From assembly GCF_001693255.1 (NCBI RefSeq), contig NZ_CP016474.1, positions 2,808,661 to 2,872,660 on the forward strand: a stretch of 64,000 nt of DNA, given 5' to 3'. A program made the translations under genes and the position numbers. Positions 37,004 to 45,352 of this stretch are shown here, piece after piece (the first letter of the stretch is position 1; every line of letters begins with the position of its first letter). Below the pieces are notes generated by a model that was not told the origin of the DNA, did no database searches, and saw only the letters and a list, made by a program, of their open reading frames with translations. Origin of the DNA: Picosynechococcus sp. PCC 7003 (GTDB taxonomy: Bacteria > Cyanobacteriota > Cyanobacteriia > Cyanobacteriales > MRBY01).

Positions 37004-38170
37004 ATGACGCCCCCTAAAATTGCCCTCCTCGCCAGTTTCTGCTGTTTAGGACTCGCCCCCCTCGCCGTGGCAACCCTGCCCCAGGCCAGTCAAATTGTCT
37101 CGGTGCGGGGCAACTATCTGATGGTTCAACGGGGGAATCAACGCCCCAACTTTGCCCGGGTGGGCGATCGCCTGGAAAATCGCAGTCAAACCCTCCTTGT
37201 GCCGGGCAATAACTACTCCCTAGCGCGGTTATCTTTTATTGGAGGCGGTCAAAATTATGCCGGTTTAGCGGTGCAAGCTGGCCCCGATCTCCAGCAGACC
37301 CATTATCAATTTCCCTGTGTGGTCAGCCGAGGCAAAGTCACCCTCAGTTGGCGTCAGGGGAACAATCGCGGTTGTGAAGAAGGGATTTATCTCAGTCCGA
37401 ATCGCAACAATAACAAAGGCTTAAAACAAACAGAAAAAGAAAAAGCTTCAACGAAAGGTATGGAAGGGATCGTTATCCAACCCAAGGACAGCAATGAAGT
37501 GATTCTCCAGGCCCGTACCCTTGGCGATCGCCAAATTGTGGATGCCCTGGTTGGGGAAATCACCCTTACTTCAGCCGCCCATCCCAGTGGTTTTACCCTC
37601 CAACCCGGCCAACGCTATAGCCTCGATGGCAACAATCCCAGTGCGAGTCCCCAGGTGGAGCCGATCAATGCAGCGGCCATTCTCAATTCCCCCGAATTGC
37701 AGGAATTTTTAGATCCCAGCAGTTGGATGATGACCGATGACGCCATTGCTAAGACTCCAGATGTCCCTTTGCCGATTCGTCCCCCCGTCCGGCAACCTTC
37801 TAGCGGAGAAACCTTTAACCCAGAGAATGGTGGCTTCTGCGATAACTACTTCAGTGCGCTCCAGAACTTTCTCCAAGAAGCCCAAAGCATCGTGCCCGGT
37901 GTTTGGGACTTTGCCAATAATCCCTATGCATTGTTAACCCAACCGGAAACTAATTGGTTTAACGAAGGGACGCTCCCCGATGAGCCGCAATTAAACCGAC
38001 TGCGTCAACGGGCGACGGACTTTATTAATGAGTTTGAGCGCTGTCAATTTGCATTGCCGAATTTGCCCACTGATACCGAGCCTGAAAACAGTCCCAACGA
38101 TCTGCCCCCTGAAAATCCAGATTCAGATCTATCCCCAGAAATTTATCCCGATACTTCTCCATACCAATAG
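37004..38170 (+). CDS. secreted FecR-like protein
   Basis: 388 residues from ATG 37004, chosen for the GGAGG site 10 bases upstream. Signal peptide (IALLASFCCLGLAPLAVA). Residues about 28-130 carry a FecR-like pattern: ASQIVSVRGNYLMVQR, ARVGDRLENRSQTLLV, LARLSFIGGGQNY and VTLSWRQGNNRGCEEG. A second beta-rich part follows, then a Pro/Asp/Ser-rich end. It is paralogous to the next gene (same length, shared N-terminal blocks). It lies 20 bp after the CHAT gene on the same strand, and would be positioned outside the membrane where the CHAT protein's C-terminal part is. Confidence 0.6.
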   Translation: MTPPKIALLASFCCLGLAPLAVATLPQASQIVSVRGNYLMVQRGNQRPNFARVGDRLENRSQTLLVPGNNYSLARLSFIGGGQNYAGLAVQAGPDLQQTHYQFPCVVSRGKVTLSWRQGNNRGCEEGIYLSPNRNNNKGLKQTEKEKASTKGMEGIVIQPKDSNEVILQARTLGDRQIVDALVGEITLTSAAHPSGFTLQPGQRYSLDGNNPSASPQVEPINAAAILNSPELQEFLDPSSWMMTDDAIAKTPDVPLPIRPPVRQPSSGETFNPENGGFCDNYFSALQNFLQEAQSIVPGVWDFANNPYALLTQPETNWFNEGTLPDEPQLNRLRQRATDFINEFERCQFALPNLPTDTEPENSPNDLPPENPDSDLSPEIYPDTSPYQ

Positions 38171-38174
38171 AACA

Positions 38175-39341
38175 ATGCGACCATTTAAACCGATTACTTT
38201 AGTCAATCTCACCCTGTTTGGCCTATTGGGTCTGACCTCTCTACTCCAGGCCAGCACCCCCAATGCCAGTCAAATTGCCTCCCTCCAAGGCGATCGCCTA
38301 TTACTCCAAAATGGCAACCAACGCCCCAACCCAGCCCGGGTGGGCAATCGCCTCACGAACCAAAGTCAGGCTTTGATTGTCCCCGGCAACAACCGTTCCC
38401 TAGCGCGTCTCGCGTTCGTGGGGGGTGGCCAAAGTTATGATGGCCTCCTGTTACAAGCGGGGCCAGATCAACAACAAACTGAATACCGTTTCCCCTGCGT
38501 CATTGTCGGCGGCAAAGTAACCCTCAGTTGGCGTCAAGGTAATAATCGCGGCTGTAAATATGGCGTCCATCTTAGCCCCGGGCTCAGTGCGGCGGCCCCC
38601 AAACAACAGCAGAAACCCAGTGCTACCAATAAGCAACTGCCCCAAGGCACCCCAGAAAATAAAGAAGCCTCTCTCACCATTCAACCCCTCGGCAATGATC
38701 CCATTTTGCTCAGGGCCGTTGTTGATGATGATCTCCAGGCAATCGAGACGCTCCAGGGGGAAGTTTTAATTATCTCGGCCCAATACCCAGAGGGTCTGCG
38801 CCTCCGTAGTGGTGAGCGTTATTTCAATTTGGGTGACGGCCAAGATCAAGTGGAGCCCTTTAACCCCACCGAGGCGATCGCCAATTCCCCAGACTTACAA
38901 GAATTTTTAAACCCAGAGATTTGGCGCGAGTCCCAATTACCTGCCCCCGTTTCCCAGGACATCAACAATCACCTGATCGCGTTTCAGGATCTCAATCAAA
39001 ATACAGCCGCCACCGATACCCCAGACATGACCGACTTGAGTTTAGCTTGCCAGGCTGAGGTGGATTTTTATCTAGCGAACCTCAAAGCTACCATGGGGAA
39101 TACCTGGCGGCCTCCCTATCCCCCATCTCCAGGGGTATGGCGCACCGAAGTCAGCTATCTACTCACCAAAGATGGTCGAGTCCAAAATCTCCAGGTGGCC
39201 CAATCTAGCGGAGCCAACATTATCGACCAAGCGGCCCTGAGCCATGTGCGTACCCTCGAACAGCGATTCGAGCCGTTCCCCAGTTGCTATCCCTACGAAG
39301 CTTTGCCCGTCGATAACAACTTCACCGTCCGTTACCAATAG
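38175..39341 (+). CDS. secreted FecR-like protein with TonB-type C-terminal domain
   Basis: 388 residues from ATG 38175, 5 bp after the preceding stop. Signal segment (LVNLTLFGLLGLTSLLQAS). The N-terminal FecR-like block (ASQIASLQGDRLLLQ, ARVGNRLTNQSQALIV, LARLAFVGGGQSY, VTLSWRQGNNRGC) is clearly homologous to that of its upstream neighbour. The last ~85 residues differ: VSYLLTKDGRVQNLQVAQ and QAALSHVRTLEQRFEPFP match the TonB C-terminal fold, the part of TonB-like proteins that contacts outer-membrane partners. A tandem duplication followed by domain change is the simplest explanation. Confidence 0.7.
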   Translation: MRPFKPITLVNLTLFGLLGLTSLLQASTPNASQIASLQGDRLLLQNGNQRPNPARVGNRLTNQSQALIVPGNNRSLARLAFVGGGQSYDGLLLQAGPDQQQTEYRFPCVIVGGKVTLSWRQGNNRGCKYGVHLSPGLSAAAPKQQQKPSATNKQLPQGTPENKEASLTIQPLGNDPILLRAVVDDDLQAIETLQGEVLIISAQYPEGLRLRSGERYFNLGDGQDQVEPFNPTEAIANSPDLQEFLNPEIWRESQLPAPVSQDINNHLIAFQDLNQNTAATDTPDMTDLSLACQAEVDFYLANLKATMGNTWRPPYPPSPGVWRTEVSYLLTKDGRVQNLQVAQSSGANIIDQAALSHVRTLEQRFEPFPSCYPYEALPVDNNFTVRYQ

Positions 39342-39462
39342 GAGCATTTAGCCGAAAAACTGCATCAGTTCCCCAAGCCAGTAACTACTACCCAGCATCG
39401 AGCCAAGGTGATGATTCTCCCGCACCCCTCGAAGCCGATTTTTTTTACTGGAAGAACCTGCC

Positions 39463-40290
39463 ATGTTGTTTCAATCTCCTTTTTGCCAACGCCTCCTTAA
39501 GTCTGCGACGATTCCTTTTCTGTCTCTTTTGGTGATGGGCACCCCAGCCCCCGCCTTTGCGAATCCCCAAGGGGCGATCGCCGAGCCTTCCCTCGAAGTC
39601 CAACTGCAACAACTCAAAGCCCGCCTCGTTGGCCTCGAAGCCCGCACTGGCAGCCCCAACGACCCAGCAACCCAAACCGTTGCCGTGGCACCCATTAACT
39701 CTTCCCCCAATCATCAGTCCCCTACCCCGACGACCATTGCGACGCCTCCGGTAGCCCCCGCTGCCCCCACGTCCCTCATGGCGAAACTTAGTCCCGCCAG
39801 TGCAATTTTGGTGAACTTTCCCAGCGCTGTCGTTGTCGATGTCGGCCAGAAAGATGACTATCCCCTGACCCTGCCGTTGTTCCAAGACCTCCGGAGTGCT
39901 TCTGGAGAACTGCTTGCTCCGGCCAATACCCCCATTACCCTAAGGGTTAAACCCCACAAAGATGGTGCGATTCTGGTGGCTGATTCGATTATCGTCAACG
40001 GCCAAGTGGTTAATATCCAGGCCCAAAGCAGCACGATGATTCCCGGTCGTACCGTCACCCAGCGCACTGCCCAGGAGATGGCGAGACAAAACAGTGCCGT
40101 TTGGGGGAACCTGACGACCTCCTTGGCTGGGGCGGCTGGCACAAGTATTGGAACTCAACAACAGTTTGGTTTCCTCGGCGCGGCGGTGGGGATTCTCTCC
40201 GGCATGGGTTCCCCCGATGACCTCCGGATCGTCGAAATTCCGGCAGGCTCTGTGCATCTCCTGCAAGTCCAAGTCCAGAATCAGAATTAA
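39463..40290 (+). CDS. exported protein with VirB10/TrbI-like C-terminal features
   Basis: 275 residues. Signal peptide (FLSLLVMGTPAPAFA), a short coiled coil (SLEVQLQQLKARLVGLEAR), a Pro/Thr-rich linker and a C-terminal domain. The run ELLAPANTPITLRVKP, GAILVADSIIVNGQVVNI and a Gly/Ala hydrophobic stretch (TSLAGAAGTSIG ... GFLGAAVGILSG) recall VirB10/TrbI-type proteins, where an "IPxGxxxxG" core precedes a helical region; the match is weak. No other secretion genes are present. It follows the TonB-type gene by 121 bp and is the last gene before the IS630 insertion. Confidence 0.5.
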   Translation: MLFQSPFCQRLLKSATIPFLSLLVMGTPAPAFANPQGAIAEPSLEVQLQQLKARLVGLEARTGSPNDPATQTVAVAPINSSPNHQSPTPTTIATPPVAPAAPTSLMAKLSPASAILVNFPSAVVVDVGQKDDYPLTLPLFQDLRSASGELLAPANTPITLRVKPHKDGAILVADSIIVNGQVVNIQAQSSTMIPGRTVTQRTAQEMARQNSAVWGNLTTSLAGAAGTSIGTQQQFGFLGAAVGILSGMGSPDDLRIVEIPAGSVHLLQVQVQNQN

Positions 40291-40360
40291 ATTTGGCGTC
40301 ACTTCCAGCAAGACAAAATTTAAGGTTTTCACGGGTAAAAGGTTTGGGAATCACCTTTTA

Positions 40361-40377
40361 TAGTTAATTCAAATAAG
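40361..40377 (+). repeat. left terminal inverted repeat of the IS630 element
   Basis: TAGTTAATTCAAATAAG pairs with the right end with three mismatches over 17 bases; a TA precedes it. Confidence 0.75.
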
Positions 40378-40387
40378 TTCTAGAGGA

Positions 40388-40936
40388 TTAAGGGTCATCG
40401 CAATAATCTCTAATAAGCTGGTCAAGACTGGTTCCCTCCGGCAAATATTCCCTTCTCTTCTTGAGAGCAGCAAAATCATGTTCTATTTTGTTGAAATCTG
40501 GGGAGTACTTTGGCAGAAACTTGACGATGTGACCCTTCTGGTCGGCGAGTTCCCTTATCCTGCTTTTGCGGTGAATTGGAGCATTATCCATGACTAATAT
40601 TGAGTTCTCCTTCAGCTGCGGCATCAACCAATGGGATAACCATGTCTCAAAACAGATGGCATTCACGCTTCCTGTGACCAACATCGGGGCAATCATCTTG
40701 CCCTCTTGTCGAGCGGCCAACAGATTCTCTCGCTTTTCGCGTTTTCCTGTCCTCTCTCCAAATAATTTCTGACCTCTGGGTGCCCATCCATGTCTTCGAT
40801 GCACGCGGTTATCGAAACCTGATTCATCGATAAAGGCTAATTTCTCTGCTCCTACCCTTTGGAGTAACTCTCGTAGTTCTCTGAGATATTGTTGCCGTTC
40901 TCGATGGTTACGCTCTCGATATTTTTGCTGTTTTTT
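40388..40936 (-). CDS. IS630 transposase, DDE catalytic part (orfB)
   Basis: Catalytic part of the IS630 transposase: AFIDESGF (first Asp), LVMDNAPIHRK (second Asp) and FNKIEHDFAALKKR (Glu) give the DDE triad. The frame has no ATG at its head; it opens after a TAA just upstream of a run of eight A (minus strand, 40938-40931), and the only standalone start is a GTG at 40804, which would lose the first catalytic Asp. It is therefore expected to be made as a fusion with orfA by slippage on the A run. I placed its upstream end at the slip site. Confidence 0.82.
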   Translation of the reverse strand, partial: KKQQKYRERNHRERQQYLRELRELLQRVGAEKLAFIDESGFDNRVHRRHGWAPRGQKLFGERTGKREKRENLLAARQEGKMIAPMLVTGSVNAICFETWLSHWLMPQLKENSILVMDNAPIHRKSRIRELADQKGHIVKFLPKYSPDFNKIEHDFAALKKRREYLPEGTSLDQLIRDYCDDP

Positions 40937-41228
40937 TTCTCGTTATCTTCATCTGTTTGAGGGCATAATGCATTGAACTTGTGGTCACCCCAAAGTGCTT
41001 GGCTCTATCGAGCAGTCTTGCTTCTGGATACTGCCTGACATGCTCGGCGACTGCTTGCCAGTCGAGCTTACGACGACGACGATTCACTACTGTTGGTTTC
41101 AGGTCGGGACGCTTGAGCCAACTATAGACTGTCGCTTCTGAAACTTCATAGCGTCTTGCAGCCTCTGCTTTGCTGCCGCCAGAGCGGACAAAGTTCACCA
41201 CTCTTGTTCTGAGGTCTAAGCTATACAT
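40908..41228 (-). CDS. IS630 transposase, DNA-binding part (orfA)
   Basis: 106 residues: MYSLDLRTRVVNFVRSGGSK followed by a first helix-turn-helix (EAARRYEVSEATVYSWLKR) and a second Pax-like one (EHVRQYPEARLLDRAKHFG, SSMHYALKQM). These bind the terminal repeats. The frame ends at TAA 40908 soon after the A8 run where the catalytic frame is entered. Confidence 0.85.
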   Translation of the reverse strand: MYSLDLRTRVVNFVRSGGSKAEAARRYEVSEATVYSWLKRPDLKPTVVNRRRRKLDWQAVAEHVRQYPEARLLDRAKHFGVTTSSMHYALKQMKITRKKTAKISRA

Positions 41229-41243
41229 CTTTTTCCTCCATTC

Positions 41244-41260
41244 TTTATTCGAATTTACTA
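41244..41260 (-). repeat. right terminal inverted repeat of the IS630 element
   Basis: Read inward on the minus strand TAGTAAATTCGAATAAA mirrors the left repeat; a TA follows at 41261. Confidence 0.75.
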
Positions 41261-41292
41261 TACCTTTTTTTGTGGCAAGAAGGGGAGTTTAT

Positions 41293-41745
41293 CTAAGACA
41301 CCATCGCCAGGAGTCGTTCAGCAATTGTTTCAGGAACGGGCATCACCGACAGGCGATTACCACGCCGCACCACGGTAAATTCTTCGGGGGTAAAGCTTGC
41401 TTTGAGTTGATCTAGGGTAATGATTTCGGCAAAGGTTTCCTGGTAGCCCACTTCGACGGTGTACCACCGGGGTTTTTCTGGCGTTGCCTTGGGGTCGAAA
41501 TATTTGCTCTCTGGGTCAAATTGGCTCGGATCAACCAGATTCGTTTGGGTGACAGCGGCTAAACCGACAATGCCAGGGGGTTTGGTGTTGGAGTGGTAAA
41601 AGAAGAGGCGATCGCCTTTTTCCATTTGCTGTAAAAAATTGCGGGCTTGATAGTTCCGAACGCCATCCCACAGTTCTGTCCCGTCGGCCGCCAGATCCGC
41701 CAAACTATATTCACTGGGTTCTGATTTAATCAACCAATAGCGCAT
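41293..41745 (-). CDS. EVE-domain protein
   Basis: 150 residues from ATG 41745 (MRYWLIKSEPSEYSLADL); upstream in-frame codons do not fit the family. EVE signatures: WDGVRNYQARNFLQQM, DRLFFYHSN and PPGIVGLAAV, and the closing RWYTVEVGY. EVE domains, related to YTH and PUA, bind modified bases in DNA or RNA and are found both alone and in defence proteins. It stands alone and diverges from the ABC-class ATPase gene across 182 bp. Confidence 0.9.
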   Translation of the reverse strand: MRYWLIKSEPSEYSLADLAADGTELWDGVRNYQARNFLQQMEKGDRLFFYHSNTKPPGIVGLAAVTQTNLVDPSQFDPESKYFDPKATPEKPRWYTVEVGYQETFAEIITLDQLKASFTPEEFTVVRRGNRLSVMPVPETIAERLLAMVS

Positions 41746-41927
41746 GGATGCAGTGATGATACGAAAACAACAATTGCAAGAATCACGTTTACTGTAGCGT
41801 GTTTTGGCCAGGAAGCAGGACAATTTCTTGGGGGAAAATTTGGGTTGCATCGGCCCGAACGTGTACTCTGAGAAGCATGTCATCCGTTTCTCAGTCACTC
41901 GATTTTAGTACGTTTGCCCGTTGATCT

Positions 41928-43661
41928 ATGAAAAGCCAAGCCGATCTTTCCGCGCTCCTGTTTGCACTCGATAGCCGGGGATATAAGGCCTACAAACAAA
42001 TAAAAGGGGAATATAGCTTCCCAGACTTCACGCTGATCATTGATTACGTCCAGGGCGATCCCTTTGCGGCTCCCACCCAGTGCAGTGTGATTGTCCCCCA
42101 GGCGATCGCCCAATTTCCCCCAGCCCTCTACAACAGCCTCAGTCGCGAAATTGCCCTACGGGATTATCTCACTCGCCAGTTTTATCAAGTGGCTAAAGAC
42201 TTTAGTGGCTTCCGGGGAACGGGCAAAAGCGGCTTGATCCAAGGGGTAGAACCCGCCCAGGAAATCTTAGAACGCACTGCTGTATTTATTGATGACCAGG
42301 ACTTAGAAGTTCGTTTTTGGGTAGGCTTACCGGCCAAGGGACGATCAATTTTAGGCCGCCAAGCGGAGGAAATGCTGTGCTATGACCTGCCCCAAATTGT
42401 CCAAAAATCCTTACTTTTTGAGAATCTCAACGCCACTGCCCTGAAAACCCACATCGAAACCAGCGAAGATGCCGACTGGATCCGCAGTGAACTGGCGAAA
42501 CGGGGGCTTGTTGCCTTTATTGCGAATGGCGCAATTTTACCCAGACAGAGCGGCGTCGATGCCCATCCTTTAACAGAAAATGTGATTCCCTTCCAGAGTC
42601 CCCCAGAACTGACAGTAAGTTTTGACTGCCCGAACCATGGCCCAATCACAGGAATGGGGATTAAACAGGGCATTACCCTGATCGTTGGCGGCGGCTACCA
42701 TGGCAAATCAACGCTGCTCAAAGGGATTGAATTAGGCGTGTATAACCATCTGCCGGGGGACGGGCGGGAATGGGTAATCACCGATGCTAACGCCGTAAAA
42801 ATTCGCGCCGAGGACGGACGTAGCATTGCCAGTGTTGATATTTCGCCGTTTATTAACCAGTTACCCCAGGGCCAATCGACCCAGACTTTTTCGAGCAATA
42901 ATGCCAGCGGTAGCACCTCCCAGGCCACCAACATTATCGAAGCGTTAGAAGTGGGAGCAACGGCTTTACTGCTGGATGAGGACACATCCGCCACGAATTT
43001 TATGATCCGCGATCGCCGCATGCAACAGCTCATCCACAAGGACAAAGAACCGATTACCCCCTTTGTGGATAAGGTGCGCCAACTCTACCAGGATCACGGG
43101 GTTTCAACGATTCTCGTAATGGGTGGCAGTGGCGATTATTTCGATGTGGCCGATACGGTGATCGCCATGGATAACTTCCAACCCCAGGACGTCACCGCCA
43201 CCGCTAAACAAATTGCGGCCAGCCACAAAACTGAAAGACTCCTAGAAGGGGGGGCACAATTTGGCACCATTACCCCCCGCATTCCCGCCGCCGAAAGCAT
43301 TGATGCCAGTCGGGGAAAACGGGCCGTCACCATTAAAGTGCGGGATACCAGTCGCCTTGGGTTTGGCACCGAAGACATTGATCTCAGCGCTGTGGAACAG
43401 TTAGTTGAAACGACGCAATTGCGGGCGATCGCCTTCGGCATCATTTACGGTCGTGATCGTTATGGCCAGGACAAGCTCACCCTCACAGAAATGTTGAACC
43501 GAGTTTTAGGCGACATCGAAGCAGAAGGGCTTGATATTCTCAGTGAATATCCCCAGGCTGATTTGAGCTATTTTCGTAAATTTGAACTGGTCGCCGCCCT
43601 CAACCGACTGCGATCGCTGGCCATTATCCCCCAGAGCGAAAGCCGTAAGGATGCCTTGTAA
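41928..43661 (+). CDS. ABC-class ATPase (MRB1590-like)
   Basis: 577 residues, of the family annotated as predicted ATPase of the ABC class. N-terminal domain with GYKAYKQIKGEY and FRGTGKSGLIQ; ATPase core with Walker A VGGGYHGKSTLLKGI, a signature-like region around SSNNASGSTSQATNIIEAL, Walker B ALLLDEDTSATNFMIRD and a D-loop/switch (ILVMGGSGDYFDVAD). The family has a eukaryotic relative in trypanosome RNA editing, but the bacterial role is not known. Cytosolic. Confidence 0.88.
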   Translation: MKSQADLSALLFALDSRGYKAYKQIKGEYSFPDFTLIIDYVQGDPFAAPTQCSVIVPQAIAQFPPALYNSLSREIALRDYLTRQFYQVAKDFSGFRGTGKSGLIQGVEPAQEILERTAVFIDDQDLEVRFWVGLPAKGRSILGRQAEEMLCYDLPQIVQKSLLFENLNATALKTHIETSEDADWIRSELAKRGLVAFIANGAILPRQSGVDAHPLTENVIPFQSPPELTVSFDCPNHGPITGMGIKQGITLIVGGGYHGKSTLLKGIELGVYNHLPGDGREWVITDANAVKIRAEDGRSIASVDISPFINQLPQGQSTQTFSSNNASGSTSQATNIIEALEVGATALLLDEDTSATNFMIRDRRMQQLIHKDKEPITPFVDKVRQLYQDHGVSTILVMGGSGDYFDVADTVIAMDNFQPQDVTATAKQIAASHKTERLLEGGAQFGTITPRIPAAESIDASRGKRAVTIKVRDTSRLGFGTEDIDLSAVEQLVETTQLRAIAFGIIYGRDRYGQDKLTLTEMLNRVLGDIEAEGLDILSEYPQADLSYFRKFELVAALNRLRSLAIIPQSESRKDAL

Positions 43662-43716
43662 TGGTGAACAAATAGCCCAATCGCTCCAAGATGATTTTCT
43701 ACTTTTTGGGAAAAAT

Positions 43717-43806
43717 CTAGTACCCAATGGCAGCAATAATAAAGGCATTCCAAGCGATCGCCGTTGTCCCCCAGGCAAAATATGATCGCTTGATTCGCAA
43801 TGTCAT
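43717..43806 (-). CDS. possible 29-residue membrane protein
   Basis: ATG 43806 to a stop at 43717: MTLRIKRSYFAWGTTAIAW followed by a short hydrophobic end. A basic start and one potential membrane helix resemble the small subunits common in cyanobacterial membranes. The ribosome binding site is weak and the frame remains open further upstream. It lies in the 290-bp gap before the binding-protein gene and could be a chance frame. Confidence 0.25.
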   Translation of the reverse strand: MTLRIKRSYFAWGTTAIAWNAFIIAAIGY

Positions 43807-43951
43807 TTTGGTCTTTGTTTCCCAGAAATAAGCGGCAGGAAGACGCCACTCAAAAAGATTTATGGTTTCTTTGGCGATGAAGTAACGTTTTGGCGGAATT
43901 TTTCGGCACAATCACAGTAGAGGCATTTGGTCGTCGAGGAGAGAAAAAGCC

Positions 43952-45352
43952 ATGGCAAAAAAGAATGATACGGCAGCATTATTGGGCGCTTTAGTCATTA
44001 CTTTGGGTTTATTAGGGGCAGGGGGCTGGTGGTTCCTCAATCAAAATCAATCTCTCCAGCTACCGACGTCCTTGGGGGATGTGATTGGGCGCGGCGAAAT
44101 GACAAACCGCCTCAGCCGGGGGGAAAGATTACTGTTACAAGGCGATCGCCAACCGGACAAAGAACAAGGCATTGCGGCCTATGGGGCAGGAAATTTCCCA
44201 GAAGCAATTCGGCTCTTTCAAGCGTCTCTCCAGGCGAGCCCCAACGATCCGGAAACGCTGATTTATCTGAATAACGCAAAAATTCAACAGCAAACCGCCA
44301 ATCCCCAGGCGATCGCCGTAGTGGTTTCTTTACCGGTAGATACGGACACAAACGGCGCGAAGGAAATTTTGCGGGGCGTGGCCCAGGCTCAGAAGGAAGC
44401 CCTCGATGGGGGTCGGGGGTTTTTGGTGGTCATTGCTGACGATGATGGCGATCCGGCGATCGCCGCTGAGGTGGCCCAAGCCCTTGCAGATCAAACGGAC
44501 ATTTTGGGGGTGGTTGGGCATTTTAGTAGTGATACCAGTTTGGCGGCGGCTGCAATCTACGAAGCCCAGGGCCTTGTGATGATTTCCCCCACGAGTACAG
44601 CAGTGTCCCTTTCTACGGCAGGGGATTATATTTTTCGGACGGTGCCGAGCGATCGCTTTACGGGGACAGCCCTGGCCAATTACCTCTTGGATCGGCTCAA
44701 CACACGCCAGGTGGTGGTCTTTTTCAACAGTACCAGCGGCTACAGTAATTCCCTCAAAGACAGCCTCACCACAGAACTCTTTACCCGGGGCGGCACGGTG
44801 GTGGCCGAGGTGGATGTAAGCCCAGGGGGATTTAATGGTGCCCAAGCATTAACGGACGCGAAAAATAAAGGGGCAACGGCGATCGCCCTCGTGACCGACA
44901 CCCCAACCCTCAATCAAGCGCTCCAAATTGTCCAGGTGAATGAAAACCAGTTGCCTATTGTCGCTGGGGATAGTCTCTACAAGCCAGAAACCTTACAAAT
45001 TGGTGGCCATGACGCGGTAGGAATGGTGGTGGCGATCCCCTGGCACATCCTGAACCATCCCAATGGCACTTTTACCCAGGTGTCCCGCGCCCTCTGGGGT
45101 GGCGATGTGAACTGGCGCACGGCTCTCAGTTATGATGCGGCGATCGCCCTCATGACAGGCATTCAGCAAAGCCCCACGGCAGATCGCCAAGGTTTGCAAC
45201 AGGCCCTGGCCAATCCTGATTTTTCCGCAGCGGGGGCCGCCCAAACCGTCCAGTTTCTCCCCTCCGGCGATCGCAACCAGGCTTTAGAAATGGTCACCGT
45301 CCAACCGGGGCAACGGTCGGGCTTCGGCTATGATTTTGTGCCGGTTCCCTAG
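43952..45352 (+). CDS. membrane-anchored periplasmic binding protein (Peripla_BP_6 type)
   Basis: 466 residues. An uncleaved-looking N-terminal membrane segment (ALLGALVITLGLLGAGGWWFL), a short TPR-like pair (about 75-115, AAYGAGNFPEAIRLFQASL) and a type-I periplasmic binding fold of the branched-chain amino-acid receptor kind (125-460: VVGHFSSDTSLAAA, MISPTSTAVSL, VFFNSTSGYSNSLKDSL). No permease or ATPase genes are adjacent, so it may be a sensor or orphan receptor rather than a transporter part. Its end overlaps the convergent selD fusion by 4 bp. Confidence 0.8.
   Translation: MAKKNDTAALLGALVITLGLLGAGGWWFLNQNQSLQLPTSLGDVIGRGEMTNRLSRGERLLLQGDRQPDKEQGIAAYGAGNFPEAIRLFQASLQASPNDPETLIYLNNAKIQQQTANPQAIAVVVSLPVDTDTNGAKEILRGVAQAQKEALDGGRGFLVVIADDDGDPAIAAEVAQALADQTDILGVVGHFSSDTSLAAAAIYEAQGLVMISPTSTAVSLSTAGDYIFRTVPSDRFTGTALANYLLDRLNTRQVVVFFNSTSGYSNSLKDSLTTELFTRGGTVVAEVDVSPGGFNGAQALTDAKNKGATAIALVTDTPTLNQALQIVQVNENQLPIVAGDSLYKPETLQIGGHDAVGMVVAIPWHILNHPNGTFTQVSRALWGGDVNWRTALSYDAAIALMTGIQQSPTADRQGLQQALANPDFSAAGAAQTVQFLPSGDRNQALEMVTVQPGQRSGFGYDFVPVP

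Larger units (their letters stand above)
40361..41260 (-). mobile_element. IS630-family insertion sequence
   Basis: A 900-bp element with terminal inverted repeats TAGTTAATTCAAATAAG (left, 40361) and TAGTAAATTCGAATAAA (right, read inward from 41260), flanked by TA on both sides (40359-40360, 41261-41262) as expected of Tc1/mariner-like target duplication. It encodes a transposase in two frames on the minus strand. Both ends and all catalytic residues are present, so it may be mobile. It separates the CHAT cluster from the EVE gene. Confidence 0.88.
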
